Assembly: GCA_035048485.1 (NCBI GenBank)
Contig: CM068582.1
Span: 37,562,096-37,626,095 of the forward strand
Length of the DNA stretch: 64,000 nt
Source of the DNA: Pteria penguin
Taxonomy: Eukaryota; Mollusca; Bivalvia; Pterioida; Pteriidae
Direction: 5' to 3'
Position 1 is the stretch's first letter; each line of letters opens with the position of its first letter. Position numbers and translations under genes: made by a program. Below the pieces are notes generated by a model, which was given only the letters and a program-made list of their open reading frames with translations, was not told the origin of the DNA and ran no database searches. Positions 46,602 to 58,075 of the stretch are shown piece after piece.

Positions 46602-46684
46602 AACATGTCACGTATATTTTTCGTTTTCTTATTTATGCATGGTGTATGTATAAATAAGAAACACACACAGACGCGTGACATGTT
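46602..46684. repeat. 83-nt hairpin
   Basis: AACATGTCACG pairs with CGTGACATGTT at the base, and TTTCTTATTTATGCAT-type sequence pairs with ATGTATAAATAAGAAA near the 5-nt loop GGTGT. The middle of the stem is mismatched. Could be a small foldback element. A precursor-like hairpin RNA is possible but unsupported. Confidence 0.7.
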
Positions 46685-47329
46685 ATAACTTACATGGCAT
46701 GATTTCAGCCTACACGTAGATTTTGTTCTATATTGTCCCCAAAAACGTATGTGTATTCCTCGGATGTTCGATGACTGTGATGCTGGGATTAAATAGTAAC
46801 CTTTCTCCTATTGTAACCTTCCCCCTTTCCCGGAAGTCTTGTTATGTAGTGGCATTTCTTGGGGAGAAAACTGACTTAACAGTACTTTCCTCCCCTAGCA
46901 GAATTCACCTTGTCATAAATTCTAATTTTTGTGGAAATTGGTATTCTTGTTATTTTAATCTTTCTCTTTAAATCTTTAGACAGTCAAACAGACCAATAGC
47001 AATATGTAAACTTCAATGTCACAGGGTCCAAACTTTATATTGGTGTGCCAAACAGTTGTGCTTCAAAGGACTAGGGTCAGTAAGGGCTTAATTTTGCTCC
47101 ACTTTGAAAACAAAATTTTTGTTGTTTTTCTGATAGAAAAAGTTAAATTTAGGTATTTGAGGAAGTTTTCATGCTTTATTTCATATATTTCATAAATATG
47201 AGGGCAAAAGTTTGAATCTGGATGAAAAATCACAGATGCTTGGAATCTAATCAGGGTAACACTTTGTCCGAGGCATACTTTCTATATACCATGTTGGATT
47301 AACTTCATAGTTGATAGAAATGGTCATTA

Positions 47330-48470
47330 TGGGAAGACAGTGTGTTATGACCTTGAGCCAATGTTATACCTCCAAGGTGAAGGTCACAATGTATTAGATG
47401 GGGTAGAACTTGTCTAAGCCATAACTTTTTACGGCCCTCATCGATTTGAAAAATATCTCACAGAATTGTTGAAGATGTCTCAATGTTGTGACATGACCTT
47501 GACGAAGGTCATACCTCCAAGGTCAAGGTGATTGATTAAATCTTTTTAGGATATGCACATTTAGATATTTGTTGCGTTTGAAATAATATATGATCGACGT
47601 ATTACGCTAAGTTGGTGTTGCTGTTGTTAATGGAAAATCATGGATTTCTGGAATTAATCGGTAAAAAGTAAAAGAGTGAAGTCATAGGGGTCAAAATATG
47701 TATTGATAGATATTCTGAGTTAAACGAATGCAATTTTTACTGCAGAAAAATAAATGACAGCTCTAATGTAATATAACAACATACATAAATCTCAGAAAAA
47801 AATAAGCGGATTGGCAATGGGATTTTGGAAATGATTTTTTTAATCTACAAAGGAAATAACAGGAACGAGATCAACACCAAGCGCGGCATCCCATCATACG
47901 GCAGCAAAATTCATGGTACTACACTGACCTTGACCTTTGACCGGTAGACTCCCAAGTAAATAGGGATGTTCCTTAAGCCATATATGAAGTATGAACCCAA
48001 TAGGGCCAAAACTGTGACTTCTAGAGTGTCTACATGGTTTTTCTATGATGACCTTTACTGACCTTAACCTTTGACCTTTTAACCCCAAAATCTATAGGGA
48101 TCTTTCTCTCATTATACTGTTTTTTAGATGAGACAGTAAAAACCGAGGCCCCGTGTCGTGGTACGCATGGCACGTTAAAGATCCCTCACTGCTTCGGGTG
48201 GGTCCGTTGCAAAGGTCAAAATTTGTATGCCCCGCATCAGGCAGATGCCGTCACCATGTACGTGAAATATTCGGGGTGTGACGTTAAACAAAAATCAGTC
48301 ATCAATCTTTCATTATATGTAAGTCATATGTGAAGTATCATCCCAATGGGGCCAAAACCGTGAACTCTAGGGTGTCTACGAGTTTTGTTTCAGACACATA
48401 CACCCATGCAGGCACCCACGACGGTATCATTACAATAATCCCCTTGCAACGCTGTTGCGAGGGGATAAAA
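47330..48470 (+). repeat. AGGTCA-family module, interrupted by a SINE
   Basis: Dense TGACCTTGA / CAAGGTCAAGGT words (47350-47530, 47925-47940, 48049-48080). ATATGAAGTATGAACCCAATAGGG at about 47984 recurs after the SINE at about 48325. It ends in the hairpin ATCCCCTTGCAAC-GCT-GTTGCGAGGGGAT (about 48438-48466). Confidence 0.65.
48123..48309 (+). mobile_element. SINE body and tail (headless)
   Basis: GAGACAGTAAAAACCGAGGC, GATCCCTCACTGCTTCGGGT, GCATCAGGCAGATGCCGTCA and the tail GTGTGACGTTAAACAAAAAT follow in family order. The tRNA head is missing, indicating a 5'-truncated insertion. Confidence 0.85.
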
Positions 48471-49370
48471 AACTATAGTCTATGGTCTTGTATAGGTCAA
48501 AGAATAGTTATTTACGAGACGTGTGATTGGCTGATCTGCAGGAAGGAAAGAGGGACTTCTATTTCAGTGTATCAGGGGCTCTGACTGGATGAAATTATTT
48601 GTAATCAATCTATAAATAAAGACTGACTGTGCGGTAAAATCACAAATTTTAACATTATTTTGCTAATATAAAGATTTTATGAAAAAAAAGTTCTTAACAT
48701 TTGAAATTTGGGAGTGGGTTGACCCCTTTGCAGCAAGATTTTTTTCGAAATCATGGTCGATGATCTATAGTAAACTGTTAAAATTTTGATAAAGGAGGGA
48801 CTGGCAAACGTTTGGATATATATATCATACAAAGCTAAGATGCAGAAAAATGTGCAAATCTTGCTGGAAGTTTAGTCATTTTTCATGGGACCCTATGGGA
48901 AAAGGAATTACTATGCTTTGATCTTCATCTGATACGCTGAAAAATTAAGAAGGAAAATAATACGCAAAACAATTCCGGAGAATACGGAAACTTTTAAACG
49001 CGATATTTCTAAAAGTTTTATTTTACGGTTGGCCCCACACGTGTTCATTCAAAATATTTTGTAGTATGATTGGATTCTTTATTTCTCACATATATGCAAA
49101 ATTTTGTCAATGAACATCCATGGAGCCAATTCTAATTTTCCTTGTTTCGGGAAAAATTGTTGATTTTTGACATTTTCTGCAATCATACGCTACTTCATCG
49201 TCCTGTAGCACATGAATATAAATGTTTTTTGTGTTTTACTATTCCTTGCTAGTAAATGAAAATATAAGTCTTGTTTAAGTAAATTAAGAAAATAGAATCT
49301 TTATATTTATATTCTGAAAAATCCCTTAATTTCGATGCCGTCGCACTATTCTTACTGACCCTAGTCCTTT

Positions 49371-49603
49371 TATATATCCTCCGATATAATTATTATCCAT
49401 ATGTCTGTACCTAGGTATGTCGCCCTCCCGTCATTCTGTAGTACGTTCTGTCTTTAGGAATCTGTATATCTGTCTGCCTGACTGTCCGCCAGTTATATGT
49501 TCGTCTGTTTATCCGTGTATCTCTCTGTATCTGTATATGCCTGCTTGTTAATCTGAGCGTTTGACTACAACAACTACTCATCCAGGATTCACCCGACATT
49601 ACA
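49371..49603. other. pyrimidine-rich CTGTCTGT-like sequence
   Basis: Loose TCTGTCTG/TATCTGT words without a fixed period. No gene. Confidence 0.55.
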
Positions 49604-50125
49604 TGTCTATCTACCTAATTATTTGTTTGTCTTTCAGTCGGTTATTATCGCGTCCTATATGACTGTACCTGTCTATCTACCTAATTATTTGTTTGTCTTT
49701 CAGTCGGTTATTATCGCATCCTATATGACTGTCGGTTATTATCGCGTCCTATATGACTGTCGGTTATTATCGCGTCCTATATGGCTGTCGGTAATTATCG
49801 CGTCCTATATGACTGTCGGTTATTATCGCGTCCTATATGACTGTCGGTTATTATCGCGTCCTATATGGCTGTCGGTTATTATGGCGTCCTATATGACTGT
49901 CGGTTATTATCGCGTCCTATATGACTGTCGGTTATCATCGCGTCCTATATGACTGTCGGTTATTATCGCGTCCTATATGGCTGTCGGTTATTATCGCGTC
50001 CTATATGGCTGTCGGTTATTATGGCGTCCTATATGACTGTCGGTTATTATCGCGTCCTATATGACTGTCGGTTATTATCGCGTCCAATATGACTGTCGGT
50101 TATTATCGCGTCCTATATGAATGTT
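49604..50125. repeat. 28-bp minisatellite, about 15 copies, after a 64-bp duplication
   Basis: Unit contains TTATTATCGCGTCCTATATG and ACTGTCGG. The first two units are embedded in a longer duplicated segment (TGTCTATCTACCTAATTATT...) at 49604 and 49668, showing how the array was seeded. Recurrent ATGACT/ATGGCT variants mark sub-families. Confidence 0.93.
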
Positions 50126-51925
50126 GGTTTATTTGTACGTTGGGTGTTTGTGTTGCCTTCTGTGTTCATCCGTTGTCACGGATAGATGTATGAAATATGT
50201 ATGTATATTTGACATGTATATCGTTGTCCGTCTATAAGTCGGTCAGTTATTTTCATAGTCTGTCAGGTCCTTTTGTTTGTTTGTTTGTTTGTTTGTTCGT
50301 CCATTTGTTTTATGTGCTGTATATCTGTTCTCCCTTCTGTTTTTTTTCAGAATGTATGTCAGTGCGTGTTTATCTATAGGTTATTGATGTTTGCCAAATC
50401 TGTTTCTGTCTGTATGTGCTGGTTTGTATGTCTGCCCAATTGCCAGTCTTTGCGTCTATCTATCTGTTTGTTGCGCTTGTTCATTCGCCAGTCTGTCCGT
50501 CTTTGATCCATGTCTATACCTGTCTGTCTCTACAGGTCTTTCTCTCTTTGAGTTTGTACATCAGTATCTGTGCATTTATCTGTCTGTGCGTGTCTGTTTT
50601 GCCATCCAGCTGACCCTTCCAATTATGCGCGAAAAATAGTTAAATCAGATAAAACGTATTGTGACGTCATGAAATTCAATATATATTCCGCGAAAGCGAT
50701 GGATGAATTGTCTATCTGTATGCCCGTCGGTAATGCTCGTGTCTGACTCGACAGATACCCATTTTCTGTATCTCCTGCAAAGCATAGTGACACTTAGGGA
50801 TCACTTTTTTTGTCATCTCCCCTGTTTGTCCTTGTGTCTGTCATACATAATTTTGTCTATAACGATATGGGTTCATATTTCATGTGTGGTCTCTCTGTGA
50901 AAAGATCCATTTTTTTGCACTGCTGATCTTCACCGTGACCTTTTACCAATGTAACAAAAATATAATATTGGCTATATTTTCTAAACCACAAAGAATGCCT
51001 TTGTCATATTTCACGTGCCTTGTTTTTGAGAAATGACTTTTCTTACATTGAGCGTGACTTTTAATTTGACTGTTTCTAAATCTTTCTTTTGGTCATATTT
51101 TAGAAACAAAGAAATCATTTTGAACACGACCAGACAGACGAATGGATAGACTGAATGACCGACGGACAGACAGTGTCATATCTAGAAAATGCCACTGATG
51201 TTATTGGCTGGTCCATTTTCATCTTCTTTGCCATTACAGCAGCACTGTGAACAAAATACTTGTAGTCTAAATGCTCTCTGCCATGTTTGTTTTCTAGACC
51301 CAGTACATCAGGAAATATGGCTGTAAATATATTCTATTTACGTTAATTATTTGTGTTAATGAGAGCAAGCAATTGAGGCTCAGATGGACATCTGTTATCT
51401 TAAATGTAGTTGTTGCATGCAACAAATGAAAATATTGACATCATAATTGATATCTTTATTTCTGAGATAAGGTTTATCAACAATTTGAATTGTTAAAGTT
51501 AATTAATCATATAAAAGACGATTAAAACGGGTAATTGCATTACATACGCATAGAAAAGAACGTTTCAGCTGCTATTGCTTGTTCAGCATACACAATCGAC
51601 GTGATTTCCGGTATCGTTTACAATATACATTTTCCTCTGATCGCTTGTCTTGGTACTTAGTAAGGATGACCCTTATTCATTACACTTCCTTGTTGTTCCT
51701 ACTTTTAATAATAGGAAAATGTTTGATTCCAACATGACAGCAGATGTGAGAACAAGCACGTCGGAACGAAATACATATTGGAGGGGGCGACAACTTAAAA
51801 ACAAACAAACAAACAACAAAAAACAATTTAATTTCCATAACCTTGTGGATGTAGCTTAATGGCAAGTAGCTTTGCCCTTTTAACGAAATCATGCTTTTGG
51901 AAGAAACATGTATCCTAGTAGCCTA
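50126..51925. other. TGTCTGT-rich sequence, then empty sequence
   Basis: 50170-50640 is dominated by TGTCTGT, TTTGTTTG and CTATCTGT words without a fixed period. Cys/Val/Leu-rich ORFs over it are compositional. From 50640 to 51925 nothing is recognised except a reversed GACAGACAG run at about 51128-51172. Confidence 0.5.
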
Positions 51926-51927
51926 GT

Positions 51928-52478
51928 TTATTGTACAAGCTGTAGGGAGTACTGACAGTAAAGTACAGTATATTGTACAAGCTTTAGGCAGTACTGATAG
52001 TAGAGTACGGTATATTGTACAAGCTGTAGCTGGTACTGACAGTAGAGTACAGTATATTGTACAAGCTGTAGGGAGTACTGACAGTAGAGTACAGTATATT
52101 GTACAAGCTTTAGGCAGTACTGACAGTAGAGTACAGTATATTGTACAAGCTGTAGGGAGTACTGACTGTAGTTTACAGTGTATTGTGCAAGCTTTAGGCA
52201 GTACTGACAGTAGAGTACAGTATATTGTACAAGCTGTAGGGAGTACTGACAGTAGAGTACAGTATATTGTACAAGCTTTAGGCAGTACTGACAGTAGAGT
52301 ACAGTATTTTGTACGAGCTTTAGACAGTACTGACAGTAGAGTACAGTATATTGTACAAGCTGTAGGGAGTACTGACAGTAGAGTACAGTATATTGTACAA
52401 ACTTTAGGCAGTACTGACAGTAGAGTACAGTATATTGTACAAGCTTTAGGCAGTACTGACAGTAAAGTACAGTTTGTT
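51928..52478. repeat. 42-bp minisatellite, about 13 copies, with 84-bp alternation
   Basis: Unit contains AGTACTGACAGTAGAGTACA and GTATATTGTACAAGCT. Two variants, ending in GTAGGG and TTAGGC, tend to alternate, so many neighbours form an 84-bp higher-order unit. 42 is divisible by three, which opens long frames on both strands. Confidence 0.94.
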
Positions 52479-52734
52479 GCTACTGAGAAAAGGGAATTTA
52501 ATAATATTAGAACTGAAATCGTCACGTCAAAGTAAATTATCCTAGTTTACTGATTATTATTTATCAGTACAGAGGACAAAATGATCTTCTGTATAGAGGG
52601 CGTTATCATTGGCTCGCATACTGCTCTCGTGTTAATATTTCTGGAAATTATTGCCTACCTCCTGCTTCCAACAGACCCGGAAGACATCGGTTTTGTGAAC
52701 CACGCACCATAATTGAGCATGCCACTGGTGCATA

Positions 52735-54850
52735 ACTTTGTTTTCATTCAGACATCAAGCCCGGTGATGACATACATGTACTGTACAAATGGTATGTTAT
52801 AATGGTCTTAGTACAATGATACCTTGAAATAATAGTCGATAATATGGTGGTTTCATGGTATGATGGTACCGTGGTACGGTGGTATCATGACACGATTATA
52901 TGGGGATACCTCGGTAGGTTGGTATCATACTGCACTGTGGTAGGTGGCATGATGATATGGTGATACCTCGGTAGGTTGGTATCATACTATACTGTGGTAT
53001 GTGGCATGATGATATGGTGATACCTCGGTAGGTTGGTATCATACTGTACTGTGGTAGGTGGCATGATGATATGGTGACACCTCGGAAGGTTGGTATCATA
53101 CTGTACTGTGGTAGGTGGCATGATGATATGGTGATACCTCGGTAGGTTGGTATCATACTGTACTGTGGTAGGTGGCATGATGATATGGTGATACCTCGGT
53201 AGGTTGGTATCATACTGTACTGTGGTAGGTGGCATGATGATATGGTGATACCTCGGTAGGTTGGTATCATACGGTAATGTGGTAGGTGGCATAATGATAT
53301 GGTGATACCTCGGTAGGTTGGTATCATGCTGTACTGTGGTAGGTGGCATGATGATATGGTGATACCACGGTAGGTTGGTATCATACTGTAATGTGGTAGG
53401 TGGCATGATGATATGGTAATACCTCGGTAGGTTGGTATCATACTATACTGTGGTAGGTGGCATGATAATATGGTGATACCTCGGTAGGTTGGTATCATAC
53501 TGCACTGTGGTAGGTGGCATGATGATATGGTGATACCTCGGTAGGTTGGTATCATACTGTACTGTGGTACGTGGCATGATGATATGGTGATACCTCGGTA
53601 GGTTGGTATCATACTGTAATGTGGTAGGTGGCATGATGATATGGTGACACCTCGGAAGGTTGGTATCATACTGTACTGTGGTAGGTGGCATGATGATATG
53701 GTGACACCTCAGAAGGTTGGTATCATACTGTACTGTGGTAGGTGGCTTGATGGTATGGTGACACCTCAGAAGGTTGGTATCATACTGTACTGTGGTAGGT
53801 GGCATGATGATATGGTGATACCTCGGTAGGTTGGTATCATACGGTAATGTGGTAGGTGGCATGATAATATGGTGATACCTCGGTAGGTTGGTATCATACT
53901 GTACTGTGGTAGGTGGCATGATGATATGGTGATACCTCGGTAGGTTGGTATCATACTGTACTGTGGTAGGTGGCTTGATGGTATGGTGACACCTCGGTAG
54001 GTTGGTATCATACTGTACTGTGGTAGGTGGCATGATGATATGGTGATACCTCGGTAGGTTGGTATCATACTGTACTGTGGTAGGTGGCATGATGATATGG
54101 TGATACCTCGGTAGGTTGGTATCATACTGTACTGTGGTAGGTGGCATGATGATATGGTGATACCTCGGTAGGTTGGTATCATACTGTACTGTGGTAGGTG
54201 GCATGATGATATGGTGATACCTCGGTAGGTTGGTATCATACTGTACTGTGGTAGGTGGCATGATGATATGGTGATACCTCGGTAGGTTGGTATCATACTG
54301 TACTGTGGTACTTGGCATGATGATATGGTGACACCTCGGAAGGTTGGTATCATACTGTACTGTGGTAGGTGGCATGATGATATGGTGATACCTCGGTAGG
54401 TTGGTATCATGCTGTACTGTGGTAGGTGGCATGGTGATACCTCGGTAGATTGGTATCATGCTGTACTGTGGTAGGTGGCATGATGATATGGTGATACCTC
54501 GGTAGGTTGGTATCATACTGTACTGTGGTAGGTGGCATGATGATATGGTGATACCTCGGTAGGTTGGTATCATACTGTACTGTGGTAGGTGGCATGATGA
54601 TGTGGTGATACCTCGGTAGGTTGGTATCATACTGTACTGTGGTACGTGGCATGATGATATGGACTATTGTATATGCTTGTTTTCATACTCAGACATTAGG
54701 CCCCGTGATGGCTCACTGTAAAACATAGGTATCGTATAATTATAGTACTATGGCATTATGATACCGTGGTATCTTTGTGCGATGGTACGGTGGTATCGCA
54801 CTATTGTGGTACATGGTATGATCCATGATGTTGTAGACTTGATAAGGTCT
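52735..54850. repeat. 57-bp minisatellite, about 31 copies, with duplicated flanks
   Basis: Unit contains TGGTATCATACTGTACTGTG, GTAGGTGGCATGATGATATG and GTGATACCTCGGTAGGT (regular array about 52898-54660). One unit near 54430 is shortened. Both flanks carry related sequence (TTTTCATTCAGACATCAAGC at about 52740; TTTTCATACTCAGACATTAG at about 54680), so the array grew inside a larger duplicated segment. The - strand frames up to 395 codons are artefacts of a 19-codon period. Confidence 0.95.
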
Positions 54851-55185
54851 CTATTTCTAATATCAACATTCCATTATCTTTTATTGGTGTATTCCTTGTA
54901 TTTTCGAAATACAGTCAGTATAAAACTCTAATTTCAAAATTTCTACAATGCAATATAGCCTTTTAAAAGAGAATGACTTTTCAATGTTGAGGTTCAGAAA
55001 TGAAAAACTTTTTACGCTAAGCCGTAGTTAAATAATGATATATAAAACACGAAATTCACTATGATCATCATTATTCTTTTTTATTATTATTTTCGTGGGT
55101 GGCACATTTTTGCCAGATAATAACAGTGCGAATCCTTCTATGATGTAGAATAAATTACATAGTGTTCCACTTAGAGCTTTGCTGC
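54851..55185. other. intron sequence, nothing recognised
   Basis: AT-rich with no repeat or ORF of note. Confidence 0.6.
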
Positions 55186-55440
55186 ACGGGAAAATCGCCG
55201 TCCGGCAATCAATGAGGTAAATGTGTAAGCATTGTATGCATGGGGGGAAATATGACTAAGGGGAAAACCTTACTATATGGTGAATCCTACTAAGATAAAG
55301 GAGAAAACTGGCTATATTGAAGGAATTCCGCAATGGATAAACTACTATGTAGCCAGTTTCCCGGACGAAAAACTACTACATAGCCAGGAAATATAGGAGG
55401 GACTGGCTAGGAAAAGGGGGGGGGGGGGGTATTAAGGCTA
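55186..55440. repeat. ACTACTATATAG/GGGGAAA palindrome cluster 1
   Basis: GGGGGGAAATATGACTA, GGGGAAAACCTTACTATATGG, AAACTGGCTATATTG, AAACTACTATGTAGCCAG and AAAACTACTACATAGCCAGG recur in both orientations. Confidence 0.75.
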
Positions 55441-55714
55441 CTATACAACAACTTTTTGTTTTCAAATTTTTATTTATCATATCTCCTCTACTATTGCGAC
55501 TTCTAATTATATTGGACCTAGCATTAAGAATATTGCGTTGATGGCACCCGAGTAATAACTGATTTCATTCACAAAAAACTCTGGTTCACTATTCGAGTGA
55601 ATTGTTATCAAGGAACATGATGAAAATAAGTATACTGCATGGAAGAATATGATAATTGACGTCTTATCGTCTTCGCTAAACTAAGCCTTTTTCGGTTTTT
55701 TTGTGGGCCGGTGT

Positions 55715-55825
55715 TATATAGTAGTTTTCCTCCAGGAAAATTGGCCATATAGTAGTTTTTTCCCCATGGCGGAAAAACTACTATATAGTAGTCTTTCCCC
55801 CATAGTAGTTTTCCCCCTTACGTAA
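55715..55825. repeat. ACTACTATATAG/GGGGAAA palindrome cluster 2
   Basis: TATATAGTAGTTTTCCTCC, CCATATAGTAGTTTTTTCCCC, GGCGGAAAAACTACTATATA and CCCCCATAGTAGTTTTCCCCC are packed together, each nearly self-complementary with its neighbour. Confidence 0.8.
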
Positions 55826-56389
55826 CGGTTTGGAAATCATACACTTTCGTTCTGTATTAGTCAGATAACATTTGAAATACAAATGTACTATAGTAATAGC
55901 CTGTGGATCAAACCGATGGTGTTATGGTTAATGTGTTTCTAGATACTGTTAAGCGTTTTGTTTGTGCGTGTATGTGTGTGTATTTATTTTTTATTTTATG
56001 TATTAATTTTCTTTTTATATATTTACCATAGTATGCTATTTCCTTCTATTATTTCATTGTGAAAATTGTCGTTTACTTGCCTATAGATGTCAATCATGAC
56101 GTCAGGCTGTGACTCAAGATTCGATCCAAGGCAATTATTCGTAATACAACATAAGTAAAATATGAATTTATCAATCAAAATGTTCCAATGACAAATATAA
56201 GAATTGAACGTGCAAGAATTCCTTGAACATTCAATTCCTAAATAAATTAAGACTGATGCATTTTATATATCACAATATCGCTCATCATGTACAGAGTACA
56301 TGATGAACATGAAAATAACAGAAGGAATTCCACCCAGGTGTCTACGATTTGCAATCTACGAGAAGGCTTGTCTAGTCGCAGATGTTGTA

Positions 56390-56850
56390 AATCATGATCA
56401 CAAGAATGCGATTTCCTTGTCCCTTACGCAAAGTATGAAAGGTTTCATCTAAAATATCTATATGCTAAGTTTCAACGCTCTACACCCTTTTGTGTAGAAG
56501 ATATAGTCAAGGTTAAAGTTTTTGAAAAGTAGGTCACACTTCAAGGTCAAGGTCATTAGGTCAAAAGTCATGGTCCCAAAGTAAAGATCTTATCACAAGT
56601 AAGCTATATATGAAGTTCAAAACCCCTTCTCCTTTTGGTACAAAAGATACAGCCAAAGTTTAAGTTTTTGAAAACGTAGAGCACCAAGGTCAAAGGCCAA
56701 ATAAAAGGTCATCACAAGAAAACTATGTGTGGAGTTTCAAAGCCTTGTACCTCTTAGTACAAACGATACAGTCAAGGTTTTTGCCACAGGATAAGAGTCA
56801 CAGACAGGCCAAAAACTAGATGCCCCGAATTTCATTCCGGGGGGCATAAA
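56390..56850 (+). repeat. AGGTCA-family module with terminal hairpin
   Basis: Two to three degenerate sub-repeats (TGAAGTTTCAAAGCC...-GTACAAAAGATACAGCCAAG) carry TTCAAGGTCAAGGTCATTAG and CCAAGGTCAAAGGCC. Then come a short ACAGACAGG run and the end hairpin TGCCCCGAATTTCATTCC-GGGGGGCA followed by TAAAAC. Confidence 0.7.
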
Positions 56851-56959
56851 ACGAACTTGTTTTTCTTTTTTCCATTTGTATATATAGAGATTTCGCCGAT
56901 AAAATAAAGCTATCATGAAAGAAATTCTAGTATATAAATCTCTGTTCTAAATATATGCA

Positions 56960-57065
56960 TTTGTATTTGGAAAAGAGATTAAAATTGAAGACTTAAGAAA
57001 ATGAGATATCTCTAAATTAATTGGATATATCTCCGTATAAAAAATTGAGATATCTCTATTTATTT
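56960..57065. repeat. GAGATATCTC palindrome group
   Basis: GAGATATCTCTA, GGATATATCTCC and GAGATATCTCTA occur within about 60 bp. Confidence 0.7.
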
Positions 57066-57124
57066 TTAACAAGGTAACAAGCTGGATTTACTTACATATA
57101 TGTGTGAAAAGAAAATCCGGAATT

Positions 57125-57255
57125 TCACATTGGGGGGAAAATCCACTATATAGTAGTTTTTCCCCGGGGGAAAAATGGCTATAAGAGGGGGGAAATGGCT
57201 ATATAGCCAAATTTCCCCCGGGGGAAAAACTACTATGCATGCGTTTCTGCGGTAC
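57125..57255. repeat. ACTACTATATAG/GGGGAAA palindrome cluster 3
   Basis: GGGGGGAAAATCCACTATATA, GTAGTTTTTCCCCGGGGGAA, GGCTATATAGCC, AAATTTCCCCCGGGGGAAA and AACTACTATGCATGCG are nested palindromes forming alternative hairpins. Confidence 0.85.
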
Positions 57256-57883
57256 AGCAAGGCCCCGCCCCCAGGATTGTACACCAATTATAAATTTATA
57301 ATTATATTCACTGTGGAGAGAGCATGTGTCACCTCACTGACCCAGTTTGATAGATTTATGTAAGCGTCGTATCTTCGAGACTTTTGCTAATTTAAGAATA
57401 AAATTTGTTGGAATATTTTCATGGGATAGGTGTTACCTTACAATTTTTTAATATTTGACGCGCTTTCTTCATAAGCAAAATTATTATTCGGTTGCCTAAG
57501 TGACTTTCGGTTAATCATAGCCAATCGGAACATCATCGCCATTTTTTACAAAAAAAAAAAAAAAAGAAAAAAAAGAAAATTGTGTACGGAAATGGACGAG
57601 TTGTTACGATTGAATGATAGTTTGATGTAAGTCCTACTAAAGTTTCTGAATACAGAATGCTACGCTAAGAGGGACTAACATGACCAATTATATTTTACAA
57701 TTGTTTATTATGGCAAGACGATTTTAAAACCTTAATTATTGTTTATAAATTAAAACTTGAGAATAGTAAGATTACCAGTACGGCCACACCTTTACCACAA
57801 GTTTAACCAGTAAAGGTTTGTTATCCCAGCAAACAGCCAGTTGCTTATAGATTGGTTAAGTTTTGTTGTTAAACATAAATAGT
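57256..57883. other. intron sequence with a poly-A run
   Basis: A-rich homopolymer with G interruptions at about 57549-57580. Nothing else recognised. Confidence 0.6.
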
Positions 57884-58075
57884 AGATTGATTGATTAATT
57901 ATTGTTTCACGTCACTCAAAGATTATTTCACGTAACGGACCTCCCGAAAAAGTGGTGGAACTTTTACGTGCTACGCCTATCGTGACACGGGAGCTCGGTT
58001 TCACCGATGTGCATACGGCAGGAGTCGAACCCGGGACCTTTCGGTCACCTCATCCACTGAGCCCATCGGCTTAAA
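57884..58075 (-). mobile_element. tRNA-derived SINE copy
   Basis: On the - strand the head reads GCCGATGGGCTCAGTGGATG (A box) and GGGTTCGACTCC (B box). The body has CACGATAGGCGTAGCACGTA. The tail is GTGACGTGAAACAATAATTA ending in ATCAATCAATC-type units. Confidence 0.82.

Larger units (their letters stand above)
47065..49370. mobile_element. 2.3-kb block bounded by perfect 20-bp inverted repeats
   Basis: AAAGGACTAGGGTCAGTAAG at 47065-47084 is the exact reverse complement of 49351-49370. The interior is non-coding and includes an AGGTCA module with a nested SINE (48123-48309). No flanking target duplication was found, so a transposon is likely but not proven. Confidence 0.65.

Noticed and set aside
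49411..50900. Several Cys/Val/Leu-rich ORFs of 60-109 codons
   Set aside because: Composition of TGTCTGT/TTTG-rich DNA and the 28-bp array; no motif or splice support.
51923..52525. 200-codon - strand and 116-codon + strand Cys/Leu- or Ser/Asp-rich ORFs
   Set aside because: Artefacts of the 42-bp repeat period.
53443..54630. 395-codon - strand ORF and several 140-257-codon ORFs over 52.9-54.65 kb
   Set aside because: They follow from a stop-free 57-bp (19-codon) tandem unit; the same array is open in other frames and on both strands.
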